A DNA stretch of 64,000 nucleotides from Vulcanimicrobiota bacterium (GTDB lineage Bacteria; Vulcanimicrobiota; Vulcanimicrobiia; Vulcanimicrobiales; Vulcanimicrobiaceae), in NCBI GenBank assembly GCA_027459645.1, contig DAIDHQ010000014.1, positions 1 through 64,000 of the forward strand. Reading direction: 5' to 3'. The position numbers and the translations under genes were made by a program. Shown here piece by piece: positions 39,947 through 48,787 of the stretch. Within the stretch, counting starts at the first letter, position 1. The number at the start of each line of letters is the position of its first letter. A model generated the notes under the pieces. It did not search any database. It saw only the letters and a list, made by a program, of their open reading frames with translations, and was not told the DNA's origin.

Positions 39947-42559
39947 TCAGTTCAAAACCGCGTCGCGGATGGCGTTGAGCGCGTCGGAGGCACCGCCGGC
40001 ATTCTTACCGCCACCCTGCGCTTGAGCGGGTGCGCCGCCGCCTTTCCCGCCGACGAGCGGGGCCGCAAGCTTCACCAAATTGCCGGCGTGGACGCCGGAT
40101 TTAACGAGGTCGTCGCTTGCGGAAACGAGCAGCGATACCGTGCCGTTGTCGATTCCCGCGAGCGCGATGACGCCGCTGTGCAAACGATTGCGCAGCGCGC
40201 TCGTAAGATGACGCAGCGCTTCGGCATTTGCTTCGTGCACGACGGCTCCGACGAACGCGCGATCGCCTTTGCGTTCGACGCGTTCGAGATACGATTGCGC
40301 GTCGGCCGCGGCCAGGCGCGCCTTCAACTGCCCGACGGCAGTTTGAAGATCGCGCACCTCGCGTTGGATTTTGCCGATGCGTTCGCCAAGTTCGTCGGGC
40401 GTGGTCGCAAGCGACGATGCGAGATCGCCGACCAGCGTCTGTTGTTTGTTCACGAATTCTTCCGAGGCGGCGGAGACGCAGCTTTCGATGCGCCGGATAC
40501 CGCTGCCGATCGACGATTCGCTCAAGATCAGAAAGAGTCCGAGTTCGCCGGTGGTGTGCGAATGCGTGCCGCCGCAGAATTCGACCGAAGGACCCGCTTG
40601 CACGACGCGGACGACCTCGCCATATTTCTCGCCGGCCATCGTGATGGCGCCCGTCGCGCGCGCTTGTTCGATCGGCAACTCGCGCGTGATCAGATGCGAG
40701 TCGTCGCGGATCATTTCGTTTACGCGCGCGCTAACAGCGTGGCGTTGTTCGGGCGAAAGCGCGCCGCCGGGCCAACGAAAATCGAAGCGCATGCGATCGA
40801 TACCGACCCACGATCCGGCTTGCGACACGTCGTCGCCAAGCACGTCCTTAAGCGCGCGCTGCAGCAGATGCGCCGAGGTGTGGTGGCGGCGAATCTCGCG
40901 GCGCCACCAATCGAAGACCGCCGTATGCACGCGGTTGCTCGCGCGGAATTCGCCGCTTCGCACGATGCCGTGATGTGCGACCGCATCGCCCATGAACTGG
41001 GTATCGTCGACTTCGAACACCGATCCGTCGGCGAGCGTCAGCCGGCCGCGGTCGCCGATCTGGCCGCCGCGTTCGGCATAGAACGACGTGCGGTCCAGAA
41101 TCACGGTTCCGCGGTCGCCGGCACGCAGTTCTTCGACGGGCTTTTCTTCCTTGAGAAGCGCGACGATCTCGCCGTCGCCCTCCAGACCTTCGTAGCCCGT
41201 GAATTCGGTCTTGATCGCGGGCAATTCCGCCAGGGTCACGACCGCGCGCTTGGATTTCGCGTCGCGACGCGCGCGCTCGCGTTGTTCGTTCATCGCCGTT
41301 TCGAATTCACCCGTGTCGACCGCGACGCCGCCGTCGCTCGCGATCTCGCGCGTGAGCTCGATCGGAAACCCGTAGGTATCGTGAAGCACGAACGCGTCTT
41401 GACCGGAAATCAAGCGCGTACAGTTGTCGTTCGCGTCTTGAATCAAGCGATCGAGCATCGCCATGCCGCGTTCGAGCGTGCGATCGAAGGTTTGCTCCTC
41501 CGCGCGCAGCGTCTGCTGAATGCGCGAAACGTTCTGGCGCAATTCCGGATACCCGGGCGCGAGCGACTGCACGACGGCCGGAACGAGCTCGGTCAAAAAG
41601 CCGTTCGGATACCCCAGCAAACGGCCGTTGCGGATCGCGCGGCGAATCAGAAAGCGCAGCACGTATCCGCGATCGGTATTCGACGGAAAGATGCCGTCAT
41701 TGATCAGGAACGTCACGGCGCGCGCGTGATCGGCGATGATGTTCTGACGGACGCGTCGTTCGTCAGGCGCGAGCGAGGTTTGCCCGACCGGCGGCTGCGC
41801 GGCGATCAGATCGGTGAAGAGATCCGTCTCGTACATCGACGCTTGACCGTTCGCAAGTGCCAGGCAACGTTCGAATCCCGCGCCGGTATCGATCGATTTC
41901 TTTGGAAGTTCGGTCAGCTTACCGTCTGCTGAGCGGTTGTACTGCTGAAAGACGACGTTCCAGAACTCGACGTACCGGTTGCCGAGATTCGGGCCCGTAT
42001 CGTCGGGGCCGCTCGCGTATTCCGCACCGGTGTCGTAGAAAAGCTCGCTGCACGGTCCGCACGGCCCCGTCGGGCCCATCGTCCAGAAGTTGTCTTCGTC
42101 CCATCGGCTGATGCGCTCTTTGGGTAGACCGATCTCTTCGATCCAGATGCGTTCGGCTTCATCGTCGCCCGTGTGCACGGTCACGTAGATGCGCTTGGGG
42201 TCGAGCTTGAGCACCTGCGTCGAGAATTCCCACGCCCAGGCGATCGCTTCGCGCTTGTAATAATCGCCGAACGAAAAGTTCCCGAGCATTTCCAGGAACG
42301 TCCCGTGCCGTCCGGTGCGCCCGACGTTTTCGATATCGCTCTTGGCACCCGCAACGCGCAGGCAACGCTGCACAGTCACCGCCCGCGGCGCCGGCGGAGG
42401 CTGCTCCCCAAGGAAGACCGGAACGAACTGCTCCATTCCGGCGATCGTGAAGAGGGTGGTCGACATGGCGTCGGGGATCAGGCTGGCTGAGGGCAGCAGC
42501 TTGTGCTGCTTCCCAACGAAAAAGTCGATCCAGGCTTGGCGGAGTTCTTGGCTTTTCAT
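39947..42559 (-). CDS. alaS: Alanyl-tRNA synthetase
   Basis: The 870-residue enzyme is full length: class II catalytic domain (GRTGRHGTFLEMLGNFSFGDYY, TGPCGPCSE, NRYVEFWNVVFQQY), editing domain with HHTSAHLLQRAL and CGGTHSHTTG zinc/editing motifs, and the C-Ala region. It charges tRNA-Ala and clears mischarged Ser/Gly. The last residues carry a glycine/alanine-rich stretch (KGGGAPAQAQGGGKNAGG). Confidence 0.98.
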   Translation of the reverse strand: MKSQELRQAWIDFFVGKQHKLLPSASLIPDAMSTTLFTIAGMEQFVPVFLGEQPPPAPRAVTVQRCLRVAGAKSDIENVGRTGRHGTFLEMLGNFSFGDYYKREAIAWAWEFSTQVLKLDPKRIYVTVHTGDDEAERIWIEEIGLPKERISRWDEDNFWTMGPTGPCGPCSELFYDTGAEYASGPDDTGPNLGNRYVEFWNVVFQQYNRSADGKLTELPKKSIDTGAGFERCLALANGQASMYETDLFTDLIAAQPPVGQTSLAPDERRVRQNIIADHARAVTFLINDGIFPSNTDRGYVLRFLIRRAIRNGRLLGYPNGFLTELVPAVVQSLAPGYPELRQNVSRIQQTLRAEEQTFDRTLERGMAMLDRLIQDANDNCTRLISGQDAFVLHDTYGFPIELTREIASDGGVAVDTGEFETAMNEQRERARRDAKSKRAVVTLAELPAIKTEFTGYEGLEGDGEIVALLKEEKPVEELRAGDRGTVILDRTSFYAERGGQIGDRGRLTLADGSVFEVDDTQFMGDAVAHHGIVRSGEFRASNRVHTAVFDWWRREIRRHHTSAHLLQRALKDVLGDDVSQAGSWVGIDRMRFDFRWPGGALSPEQRHAVSARVNEMIRDDSHLITRELPIEQARATGAITMAGEKYGEVVRVVQAGPSVEFCGGTHSHTTGELGLFLILSESSIGSGIRRIESCVSAASEEFVNKQQTLVGDLASSLATTPDELGERIGKIQREVRDLQTAVGQLKARLAAADAQSYLERVERKGDRAFVGAVVHEANAEALRHLTSALRNRLHSGVIALAGIDNGTVSLLVSASDDLVKSGVHAGNLVKLAAPLVGGKGGGAPAQAQGGGKNAGGASDALNAIRDAVLN

Positions 42560-42657
42560 GGGCGGTTAATCCGGAATACTAGCAAAGGCGCGGGGTGCCC
42601 CGCTACCGCAGGAGAAGTATCCGGCAGCGGGTGTGCGGATATGAGGATGCCGCACCA

Positions 42658-44325
42658 ATGAGGATAAAACCCGGCAGCGCGCGCGACTGGCAACCCTTCC
42701 TCACTACCGCGCTCGAGAACGCCAACGACGCGATCATTTTCTACGACCTCGCTTCCGACGGCCGGTCGTTTTGCATTGCCTACGTGAATCCGACGTTCGA
42801 AGAGCAGACGGGCTACGGCCCCCTGGAGGCGCTCGGAAAGGCGCCGGATCTCATGTACGGACCACAGACGGATTTCGCCGCCGCGCGGGCGCTCGCCGCG
42901 AGCTTGCGAGCGTGCAAGCCGGCGCGGGGCGAGCTGCTGAAGTATCGCAAAGACGGCTCGACGTTCTGGGCCGAAGTCAACATGCGCCCCTTGCTTGAGG
43001 CCGACGGGACGTTGCTCGGCGTCGTCGCGATTCAGCGAGACATCACGCATCGAAAACGCGCAGAGGAACATCACACGCGGACGCAGGCGCTGTTGGATGC
43101 GCTGATGCGCAACACCGATAATCTGATCTTTGCCAAGGATCTCGACGGGCGCTACGTGTTTGTCAACGACGAGGTTGCACGGCTCTTTGGAAAGGAGCGC
43201 GAGGCGATACTCGGACGAACGGATTTCGATCTGTTTCCCCACGAGATTGCCGAACGCTTGCGCCAAAACGACGCGATCGCGCAGGCACTGAAGGCGCCCG
43301 CCACGAGCGAGGAAACGATCGTCACGAACGGACATTCCCGTACGTATCTTTCGGTTAAATTTGCGCTTTATGACGAAGGCGGCGAGCCGTATGCAACGTG
43401 CGGCATCGCTACCGACATCACGGAACGCGTCGCGACGACGAATCAGCTGAAGTTGCTGCAGATCGCTCTCGACCAAGCCAACGACGCGATCGTGATCTTC
43501 ACGCTCAACGGCGACGCTTGGCATATCAGCTATGCCAACGAAATGATGGTTCGTATGACCGGCTACGCCCGCGAAGAGCTGGTCGGGGGGACCACCGATC
43601 TCTTGACGGGCCCGCTGTCGGATGTCGAGGCCTTGCAGCGGTCGCGCGACGACCTCAAACTTGGGAACGGCGCCCGTGGAGAGTTTCTCGCGTATCGTAG
43701 GGACGGCAGCACGTTTTGGATCGAGTTCAACGCGAGCCCACTGCTGACCGAAGGCGACGAACGATATACCGTCGTCGTGTATCGGGACGTTACGAAGAAA
43801 AAGGACCGCGAAGAACAACTCTCTTTCGAAGCTTCACACGACGCGCTGACGGGGGCATTCAACCGGCGTTATCTGGATCGAGCGCTCGAGCATGCGCTCA
43901 TGGATGCGCGCCAACGGCAGACCGAGCACGGCCTGATCGTTTTCGATCTCGACGGATTCAAGGCAGTCAACGACGAGTACGGGCACGAAGCCGGCGACAA
44001 GCTTTTGGCGGCGCTCACCATTTTGATCGCGAGCCGCCTCCGGCGTGGCGACGTGCTCGCGCGCCACGGGGGCGATGAGTTCGCCGTCATCTTACTCGGC
44101 TGCTCGCTCGAGCAGTCGCGCTATATCGCCGAAGAGCTCCTGCGCGCGATCGATGCCTACGCCTACCCGTGGAAGGGCGTGCGTCTTCACGTGAGCGCGA
44201 GCGCGGGCATCACGGCGCTCGATGCATCCGAGCAGACGGTACGCGACGTCTTACGCGCCGCCGATCAGGCGTGTTACGCCGCAAAACGCGGCGGCAAGAA
44301 TCGCGTCGCGCTTGCAGAGCGTTAA
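42658..44325 (+). CDS. Triple-PAS diguanylate cyclase
   Basis: The 555-residue protein has three PAS domains (residues ~12-130, 140-265, 275-395) and a C-terminal GGDEF domain with intact HGGDEFAVIL. An I-site RxxD (RRGD) lies five residues before GGDEF, allowing product inhibition by c-di-GMP. No membrane segment, so it probably senses a cytoplasmic ligand, light or redox signal. PAS 1 and 3 share a LMYGPQTD/LLTGPLSD-type loop, close to flavin-binding LOV-like style but without the NCRFLQ motif. Confidence 0.95.
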   Translation: MRIKPGSARDWQPFLTTALENANDAIIFYDLASDGRSFCIAYVNPTFEEQTGYGPLEALGKAPDLMYGPQTDFAAARALAASLRACKPARGELLKYRKDGSTFWAEVNMRPLLEADGTLLGVVAIQRDITHRKRAEEHHTRTQALLDALMRNTDNLIFAKDLDGRYVFVNDEVARLFGKEREAILGRTDFDLFPHEIAERLRQNDAIAQALKAPATSEETIVTNGHSRTYLSVKFALYDEGGEPYATCGIATDITERVATTNQLKLLQIALDQANDAIVIFTLNGDAWHISYANEMMVRMTGYAREELVGGTTDLLTGPLSDVEALQRSRDDLKLGNGARGEFLAYRRDGSTFWIEFNASPLLTEGDERYTVVVYRDVTKKKDREEQLSFEASHDALTGAFNRRYLDRALEHALMDARQRQTEHGLIVFDLDGFKAVNDEYGHEAGDKLLAALTILIASRLRRGDVLARHGGDEFAVILLGCSLEQSRYIAEELLRAIDAYAYPWKGVRLHVSASAGITALDASEQTVRDVLRAADQACYAAKRGGKNRVALAER

Positions 44326-44714
44326 GTCGTTCGCAATTGGCGACGAATTGCGCCCGCGCTAAACAGCACGGCCGCAAGGAGCTCAGCCCAGGCTGTGTAG
44401 CGGCTTGTTGCGCCGTGGTGACGCGCGAACGACTCCAAAAACGCAGCCATGAAAAGCGCGACGGCCCATAACGTTAGCGGCGCGCTCTTTCCCGCTACCC
44501 TCCCGGCTATGTCGTCGGCTATTGTAAGGCTGATGAGCAGAAGCACACCCGCAATCTCGCACCACGGTTCCGTTCCAAAAAACGCATAACGCCATGTCGC
44601 CCGGTGCGCCACTTCATAAACGACGTGAACGACGTACCAGACGAGTATTGCGATAGACGCCCAATCGACGCGGGGACGCTTTTTCATCAAACTCGCATAA
44701 TGCTTGGCGATCAC
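44322..44714 (-). CDS. Hypothetical membrane protein
   Basis: The 130-residue protein has three to four hydrophobic helices. The GTG at 44714 directly follows the TAA of the CPBP gene, so translation is probably coupled; an internal ATG at 44687 is an alternative start. Its end overlaps the diguanylate cyclase stop by 4 bp (convergent). No family recognised. Confidence 0.6.
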   Translation of the reverse strand: MIAKHYASLMKKRPRVDWASIAILVWYVVHVVYEVAHRATWRYAFFGTEPWCEIAGVLLLISLTIADDIAGRVAGKSAPLTLWAVALFMAAFLESFARHHGATSRYTAWAELLAAVLFSAGAIRRQLRTT

Positions 44715-45350
44715 TTAGCGAACGAACAGTGCAACCAGCGCTACGCCGCTGTTCCATACAAAGTGCGCTGCCATGGTAATCAGTAACGATTGATATCTTT
44801 CACGTGCATACGATACATATATCGTTAGCGGCAAAATCGAGATGTTAAATGCATGGAACGCCCAAAAAAAGACCGCAGTGATGATTACTCCGATCAACCC
44901 CCATCTGCGTAGCGTCGTTTGAAGCCATCCCCGAAAGATCAGCTCTTCAATCACCGGCGCAGTCAAGCTGAGATACAAAAAGCCAGTTAACGATCCCTCT
45001 ACTTGAACCACATTGCCGATCCGATGAGTGACGTCGATATCTGCGTGGATTTTTATCGCGAGAACCACCCCAAATATTAGGAATGGAACCGCGAAGCCAA
45101 AAACGAGAACTTTTGCGTAATTTACCACGCCAAAAAGGCACGGCATGACGGAGCGGCGTCCCGCGAATAACGCGATGCCTGCCAAAATCACTTGACTAAG
45201 AGATGCGACGGGCCACCAGAGGTAGCCCGTCGCATACGCCACACCAAGTCCAATCCAGGCCACCGAAATCTCTGCGAGGTGACCATCCTTAACGAATAGA
45301 GAAAAGGCATTGTTTACGGCGGCGGATCGATCTGTGGGGCGACTCGACAT
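44715..45350 (-). CDS. CPBP-family intramembrane protease
   Basis: The 211-residue membrane protein has the CPBP/CAAX-protease motif 1, EELIFRGWLQTTLRR, then FFWAFHAF (second motif His) and an AHFVWN histidine-asparagine motif near the end. Such glutamate proteases act inside membranes and in Firmicutes often give bacteriocin maturation or immunity. The upstream gene encodes a small proline-rich protein that could be a partner. Confidence 0.85.
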   Translation of the reverse strand: MSSRPTDRSAAVNNAFSLFVKDGHLAEISVAWIGLGVAYATGYLWWPVASLSQVILAGIALFAGRRSVMPCLFGVVNYAKVLVFGFAVPFLIFGVVLAIKIHADIDVTHRIGNVVQVEGSLTGFLYLSLTAPVIEELIFRGWLQTTLRRWGLIGVIITAVFFWAFHAFNISILPLTIYVSYARERYQSLLITMAAHFVWNSGVALVALFVR

Positions 45351-45362
45351 TTCAGGAAGCCA

Positions 45363-45917
45363 CTACGCGTACGTGTCGATCGACTGGTACGCGGCGAAGG
45401 CTGCAGCCGTTCCGCCGAGGATCTGATAACTCGTAAGCCCCGTCGCTAGCATATCTCGAGCAAAGTTCTGTGCTAGCTGTTTTGCCGAATCCGGTAATTG
45501 TGCGGAAAGACCGCCTGGCGCTGATTCGGGAATTATCGGCGGTTCACCACCGGGCGGATCCTCCGGCGGCAGTTGCGACTTAACGTAGTTCCAAAAACTC
45601 TGCCCGAACTGCTGGAGGTTCGACATAACTCCGGGCCCGTATTTCGACCATGCCGCTTGTGCTCCAGCCCAGATACCCCCGGAGAGGATCGAGTTCTTCG
45701 TCACCCAGGCTTGAAAGGCGTTATAGGCATCCAACGCTTTGCTGACAATGCCGGCAGGACCGCTCGGCGTCGGCTTAGTCGTCGCTCCCTCTTCCGGCGG
45801 TCGCGAGTTTGGGTTTGGGGATCCGATTACGAGCGACGAGTCAGGATGCGCAGGGGTGCGCGTCCAGACGATGGTCGGGGGTGGGGGGGGAGTTGTACCC
45901 GGCGGTACTGCAGACAT
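45363..45917 (-). CDS. Proline-rich small protein beside CPBP protease
   Basis: This 184-residue protein starts at an ATG with AAAGGA 6 bp upstream. It has a proline/threonine-rich N-terminal third (VPPGTTPPPPPTIVW), a helical middle (KALDAYNAFQAWVTKNSILS) and a small C-terminal hydrophobic stretch (GLTSYQILGGTAAAFAAYQS). No standard signal peptide is visible. It is 12 bp before the CPBP gene, which suggests a shared transcript. I do not recognise a family. Confidence 0.65.
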   Translation of the reverse strand: MSAVPPGTTPPPPPTIVWTRTPAHPDSSLVIGSPNPNSRPPEEGATTKPTPSGPAGIVSKALDAYNAFQAWVTKNSILSGGIWAGAQAAWSKYGPGVMSNLQQFGQSFWNYVKSQLPPEDPPGGEPPIIPESAPGGLSAQLPDSAKQLAQNFARDMLATGLTSYQILGGTAAAFAAYQSIDTYA

Positions 45918-46049
45918 TGTGATTCCTTTCACAGCAGTGTTGTTTAGGCGGCAGCCATTTCTCACTGCGTCCACTTGGTATCCTTTAATCATCGCGTGGT
46001 ATAATTAGCACCAGCCGAATACAAATAACCACGGTCGTCAGCAGTAGCC

Positions 46050-46367
46050 CTATTGACCTCTGCGAACCTGCAAACCAGCCTTTTTTGCACACTCGTGCAT
46101 CATTGCGCGAAGCCTGGGATTGTCGGGTTTCAGCGCCGTGAGTTCAGTATCGCTGAATTCGGTTTCGATCTTATCTTCGGTGCACGAACAATACTGTATG
46201 CCTTGCGCGCCGGGAACGCCCTTTTCGCACGAATTCAAGAAGGTGGCACGAAACGTCAAGCGCATCTGCTCGTCTGACTGCGGCTGATTTGCGCCATTCG
46301 TGTGCCTCGCACCCGAGCACCCCGTCGCGAGTGCCAGGACGACGACGGCGACGAGGAGTCTACTCAT
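46050..46367 (-). CDS. Small cysteine-containing lipoprotein
   Basis: The 105-residue protein begins MSRLLVAVVVLALATGCSG, a signal peptide with an LATGC lipobox. The mature part has four more cysteines (NSCEKGV, YCSCTED, MHECAKK), which could form disulfides or bind a metal. It is a stand-alone gene. Confidence 0.78.
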   Translation of the reverse strand: MSRLLVAVVVLALATGCSGARHTNGANQPQSDEQMRLTFRATFLNSCEKGVPGAQGIQYCSCTEDKIETEFSDTELTALKPDNPRLRAMMHECAKKAGLQVRRGQ

Positions 46368-46422
46368 ACCTCTTGAGCCAGTTCGCGTTGGCGCATTGCG
46401 CTAGCTTGCGCCGCCCGCCTTG

Positions 46423-47229
46423 CTACTCCTTGAGGACGGCGCGCAATTTCTCGAGCGCTTTGGCCTGCAGGCGCGAGACGTGCATCTGCGAGACGTTGAG
46501 ACGCTTGGCGATCTCAGTCTGCGAAACGGATTCGTAGAAGCGCAAATAAATGATGACGCGTTCGCGTCCGGTGAGCACGTGGAACGCGCGTTCCAGATTC
46601 GCGCGGTCTTCCAGCAACTCGAGTCCCGAATCGGTAATGCCGACCGTGTCGGCGAGCGTTTGCGACTTCTTGTCGCCTTCGCCCGAAACTTCAGAATCGA
46701 GCGAGAGCAAGTTATAGGCTTGCCCCAACTCTTGGGCTTCGAGAATCTCTTCTTCCGTCGCATTCAGGCGTTCGGCCAGTTCGGCAACCGTCGGGCTGCG
46801 CCCGAGTTCGACTGCCATTTTTTCGTTCGCGCGGTTGACCGAGAGATTGAGTTCTTGCAAGCGGCGCGGAACCTTGACCGCCCAGCCCTTGTCGCGGAAA
46901 TAGCGCTTGATCTCACCGACGATCGTGGGCGTCGCATACGTCGTGAACTCGACGCCGCGGTCCAGCTCGAATCGATCGATTGCCTTGAGCAGCCCTACCG
47001 TGCCGACTTGCACCAGATCGTCGAGCGGTTCGCCGCGGTTCGCAAACTTGAGCGCGAGAAAGCGCACGAGATTCAGATGCGCGACGACCAGGTCGTTGCG
47101 CAGTTGCTCGTATTCGGTGTCTTTGCGCTCGGGATCCGCGTCGTGGCGCGATCTCGCGACGGCGAAAAGACCAAACAGCGCTCGCGTGCGCTCCCGATCG
47201 GAGCGCACGTCACTATGCGATTCGTGCAC
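46423..47229 (-). CDS. Group 3 (SigB/SigF-type) sigma factor
   Basis: The 268-residue protein has sigma regions 2 (DLVQVGTVGLLKAIDRFELDRGVEFTTYATPTIVGEIKRYFRDKGW), 3 (SPTVAELAERLNATEEEILEA) and 4 (ERVIIYLRFYESVSQTEIAKRLNVSQMHVSRLQAKAL). It lacks region 1.1. It starts at GTG one base after the anti-sigma gene and is the last gene of the rsb operon, so partner switching by RsbW/RsbV probably controls it. Stress response is the usual role. Confidence 0.95.
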   Translation of the reverse strand: MHESHSDVRSDRERTRALFGLFAVARSRHDADPERKDTEYEQLRNDLVVAHLNLVRFLALKFANRGEPLDDLVQVGTVGLLKAIDRFELDRGVEFTTYATPTIVGEIKRYFRDKGWAVKVPRRLQELNLSVNRANEKMAVELGRSPTVAELAERLNATEEEILEAQELGQAYNLLSLDSEVSGEGDKKSQTLADTVGITDSGLELLEDRANLERAFHVLTGRERVIIYLRFYESVSQTEIAKRLNVSQMHVSRLQAKALEKLRAVLKE

Positions 47230-47230
47230 G

Positions 47231-47662
47231 TTAAACGATCAGGTTTTTGGTCATGACGAGTTGCGTACCGTTCTCAGGATGCACGTCGTACTGCACGTCG
47301 TCCATGAGCGAACGGATCAAGAAGACGCCTAGGCCTCCCACGCGCTCGTCGTCGAGATCGCGGGATTGAATGCTCTCCGGACGCGTTCCGCGCCCGTGAT
47401 CCCGCACGCTGATGCGCAGGCGATCCGGCAGCGCTTCGCATCGAATTTCTATGTAACTGCTGCCGTGAGCGTGCTGGATGGCGTTCGTGCACGCTTCGGC
47501 AACCGCGAGTTTGATGTCTTCGATTTCGTCTATGGAAAAATGCAATCGGCTTGCGACCGCAGCGACGGAGAGGCGCGCGAGCGCAACCCACTCCGCCTTG
47601 CACGGAACGCGCAGTTCGACGACGTCCACCTTCTCTTCCGGATGCTGGACGGGCTGGTTCAC
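47231..47662 (-). CDS. rsbW: RsbW-type anti-sigma kinase
   Basis: The 143-residue protein has the GHKL ATPase motifs AEACTNAIQHA (N-box), VRDHGRGT (G1) and GGLGVFLIRSLMDDVQY (G2). It binds and silences the sigma factor and phosphorylates the STAS antagonist encoded next to it. The gene overlaps rsbV by 4 bp. Confidence 0.93.
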   Translation of the reverse strand: MNQPVQHPEEKVDVVELRVPCKAEWVALARLSVAAVASRLHFSIDEIEDIKLAVAEACTNAIQHAHGSSYIEIRCEALPDRLRISVRDHGRGTRPESIQSRDLDDERVGGLGVFLIRSLMDDVQYDVHPENGTQLVMTKNLIV

Positions 47663-48015
47663 ACCAGGGCCTTCATGGCCGCGTCTTCACTTTCGAAGAT
47701 GCCGAAAATCTTCACGAGGCCGGTGATGTCGAAGATCTTTTTGATCTGCGGGTTCGTGCAAACCAAGTTCACCGAACCGCCGTGTTCGCGAACGCGCTTG
47801 AGCCCGCCGATCAGAACGCCGAGGCCGGTCGAATCGATGTAGCGGACCTTCTCCAAATTGATGACCAGGTGATAGACGCCGCGATCGATCAGCTCGCCGA
47901 TGGCGTCTTTGACCTTCGGCGAGGTGTATACGTCGATCTCGCCACCGAGATCCACGACGTAACAATCGCCTTGTGCTTCACGCACGTTCACCTTGATGTC
48001 CAACGTCTTTTTCAC
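47659..48015 (-). CDS. rsbV: RsbV-type anti-anti-sigma factor (STAS)
   Basis: The 118-residue STAS protein has the phosphorylatable serine in YIDSTGLGVLIGG. Unphosphorylated, it captures RsbW and frees sigma. The annotated start is a GTG in an AGGAGTG context; a TTG four codons later is less likely. Confidence 0.93.
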   Translation of the reverse strand: MKKTLDIKVNVREAQGDCYVVDLGGEIDVYTSPKVKDAIGELIDRGVYHLVINLEKVRYIDSTGLGVLIGGLKRVREHGGSVNLVCTNPQIKKIFDITGLVKIFGIFESEDAAMKALV

Positions 48016-48017
48016 TC

Positions 48018-48356
48018 CTATGCGTCGGCCTTGCGTTCCAGTTCGTCACGCAGCGAGTCCGCGGAAGTCTTTCCTTCCTCAACCGCGGCGTCGAAATTGC
48101 TGCGCGCATTTTCTACGACCGCACGTCCGCGTTCGTATAAATCCGAGGCACTCTCTTGCCACGTCGAGGTAACGTCCGAAACCCGTCCACGTATGTCGCC
48201 CGTGGCGTCCATGGCCAGGTTACCCGCTTCTCGCGCTTTTCCAACCAGCAGGTCCCGGGTTTCTTCTTGGGTCAGGAGCACGGCCACGGCGCCACCAACG
48301 ATAGCGCCCAGCAGGAATCCGGCGAAAAAGCCTCCGCCGCGATTCTCATCGTTCAT
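48018..48356 (-). CDS. YtxH-domain protein
   Basis: The 112-residue protein has a glycine-rich membrane helix (FFAGFLLGAIVGGAVAVLL) followed by LLTQEETRDLL and a long charged helix, the YtxH pattern. YtxH-type proteins are stress associated and frequently accompany rsb genes. It is 2 bp upstream of rsbV. Confidence 0.88.
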   Translation of the reverse strand: MNDENRGGGFFAGFLLGAIVGGAVAVLLTQEETRDLLVGKAREAGNLAMDATGDIRGRVSDVTSTWQESASDLYERGRAVVENARSNFDAAVEEGKTSADSLRDELERKADA

Positions 48357-48369
48357 CGTAGAATCTCTC

Positions 48370-48768
48370 CTAGGACTCGCCTGCTGACTTTCTTCCCGTA
48401 ACGAGACGACGTAAACCGGCGCTGACCCCGGTTATGGTCGCCCCGACGTTCACGATCGCCGGCGAGAGTGCTTCTTTGGTCAAATCAGCCGTCTTGGAAA
48501 CGGACCCCGCGACGTCTTCCAACGATTTCACGACCCCGCCGAGACGCGCCAGCGTCTGATCGGCGGTGTCGGCGATACCGCCGACGTGCGTCAGGGTCTC
48601 GTTGACCGGCTGGCTCAGGATCGACAGCTGCTTGTCGACTTCGTCCAGGGTTCGATTGAGGCGCCCGAAGGTGCGGGCCAGGGCGATCATCGCCCACAGG
48701 ACGCCGATGCCGAAGAGCAGCACGCCAACGCCCACCCCGACGTTCAAAATCCAACTCGTGTCGCTCAC
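48370..48768 (-). CDS. DUF948-family protein
   Basis: The 132-residue protein has an N-terminal membrane helix (VGVGVLLFGIGVLWAMIALA) and a long coiled region (TFGRLNRTLDEVDKQLSILSQPVNETL), which is the DUF948 pattern. It is the first gene of the DUF948-YtxH-rsbV-rsbW-sigB operon. Confidence 0.88.
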   Translation of the reverse strand: MSDTSWILNVGVGVGVLLFGIGVLWAMIALARTFGRLNRTLDEVDKQLSILSQPVNETLTHVGGIADTADQTLARLGGVVKSLEDVAGSVSKTADLTKEALSPAIVNVGATITGVSAGLRRLVTGRKSAGES

Positions 48769-48787
48769 GGTCCCTCCTTCGATGGGC

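Noticed and set aside
40022-41932. Plus-strand open frame of 636 codons
   Set aside because: Runs antisense to alaS, which is complete and in its expected frame.
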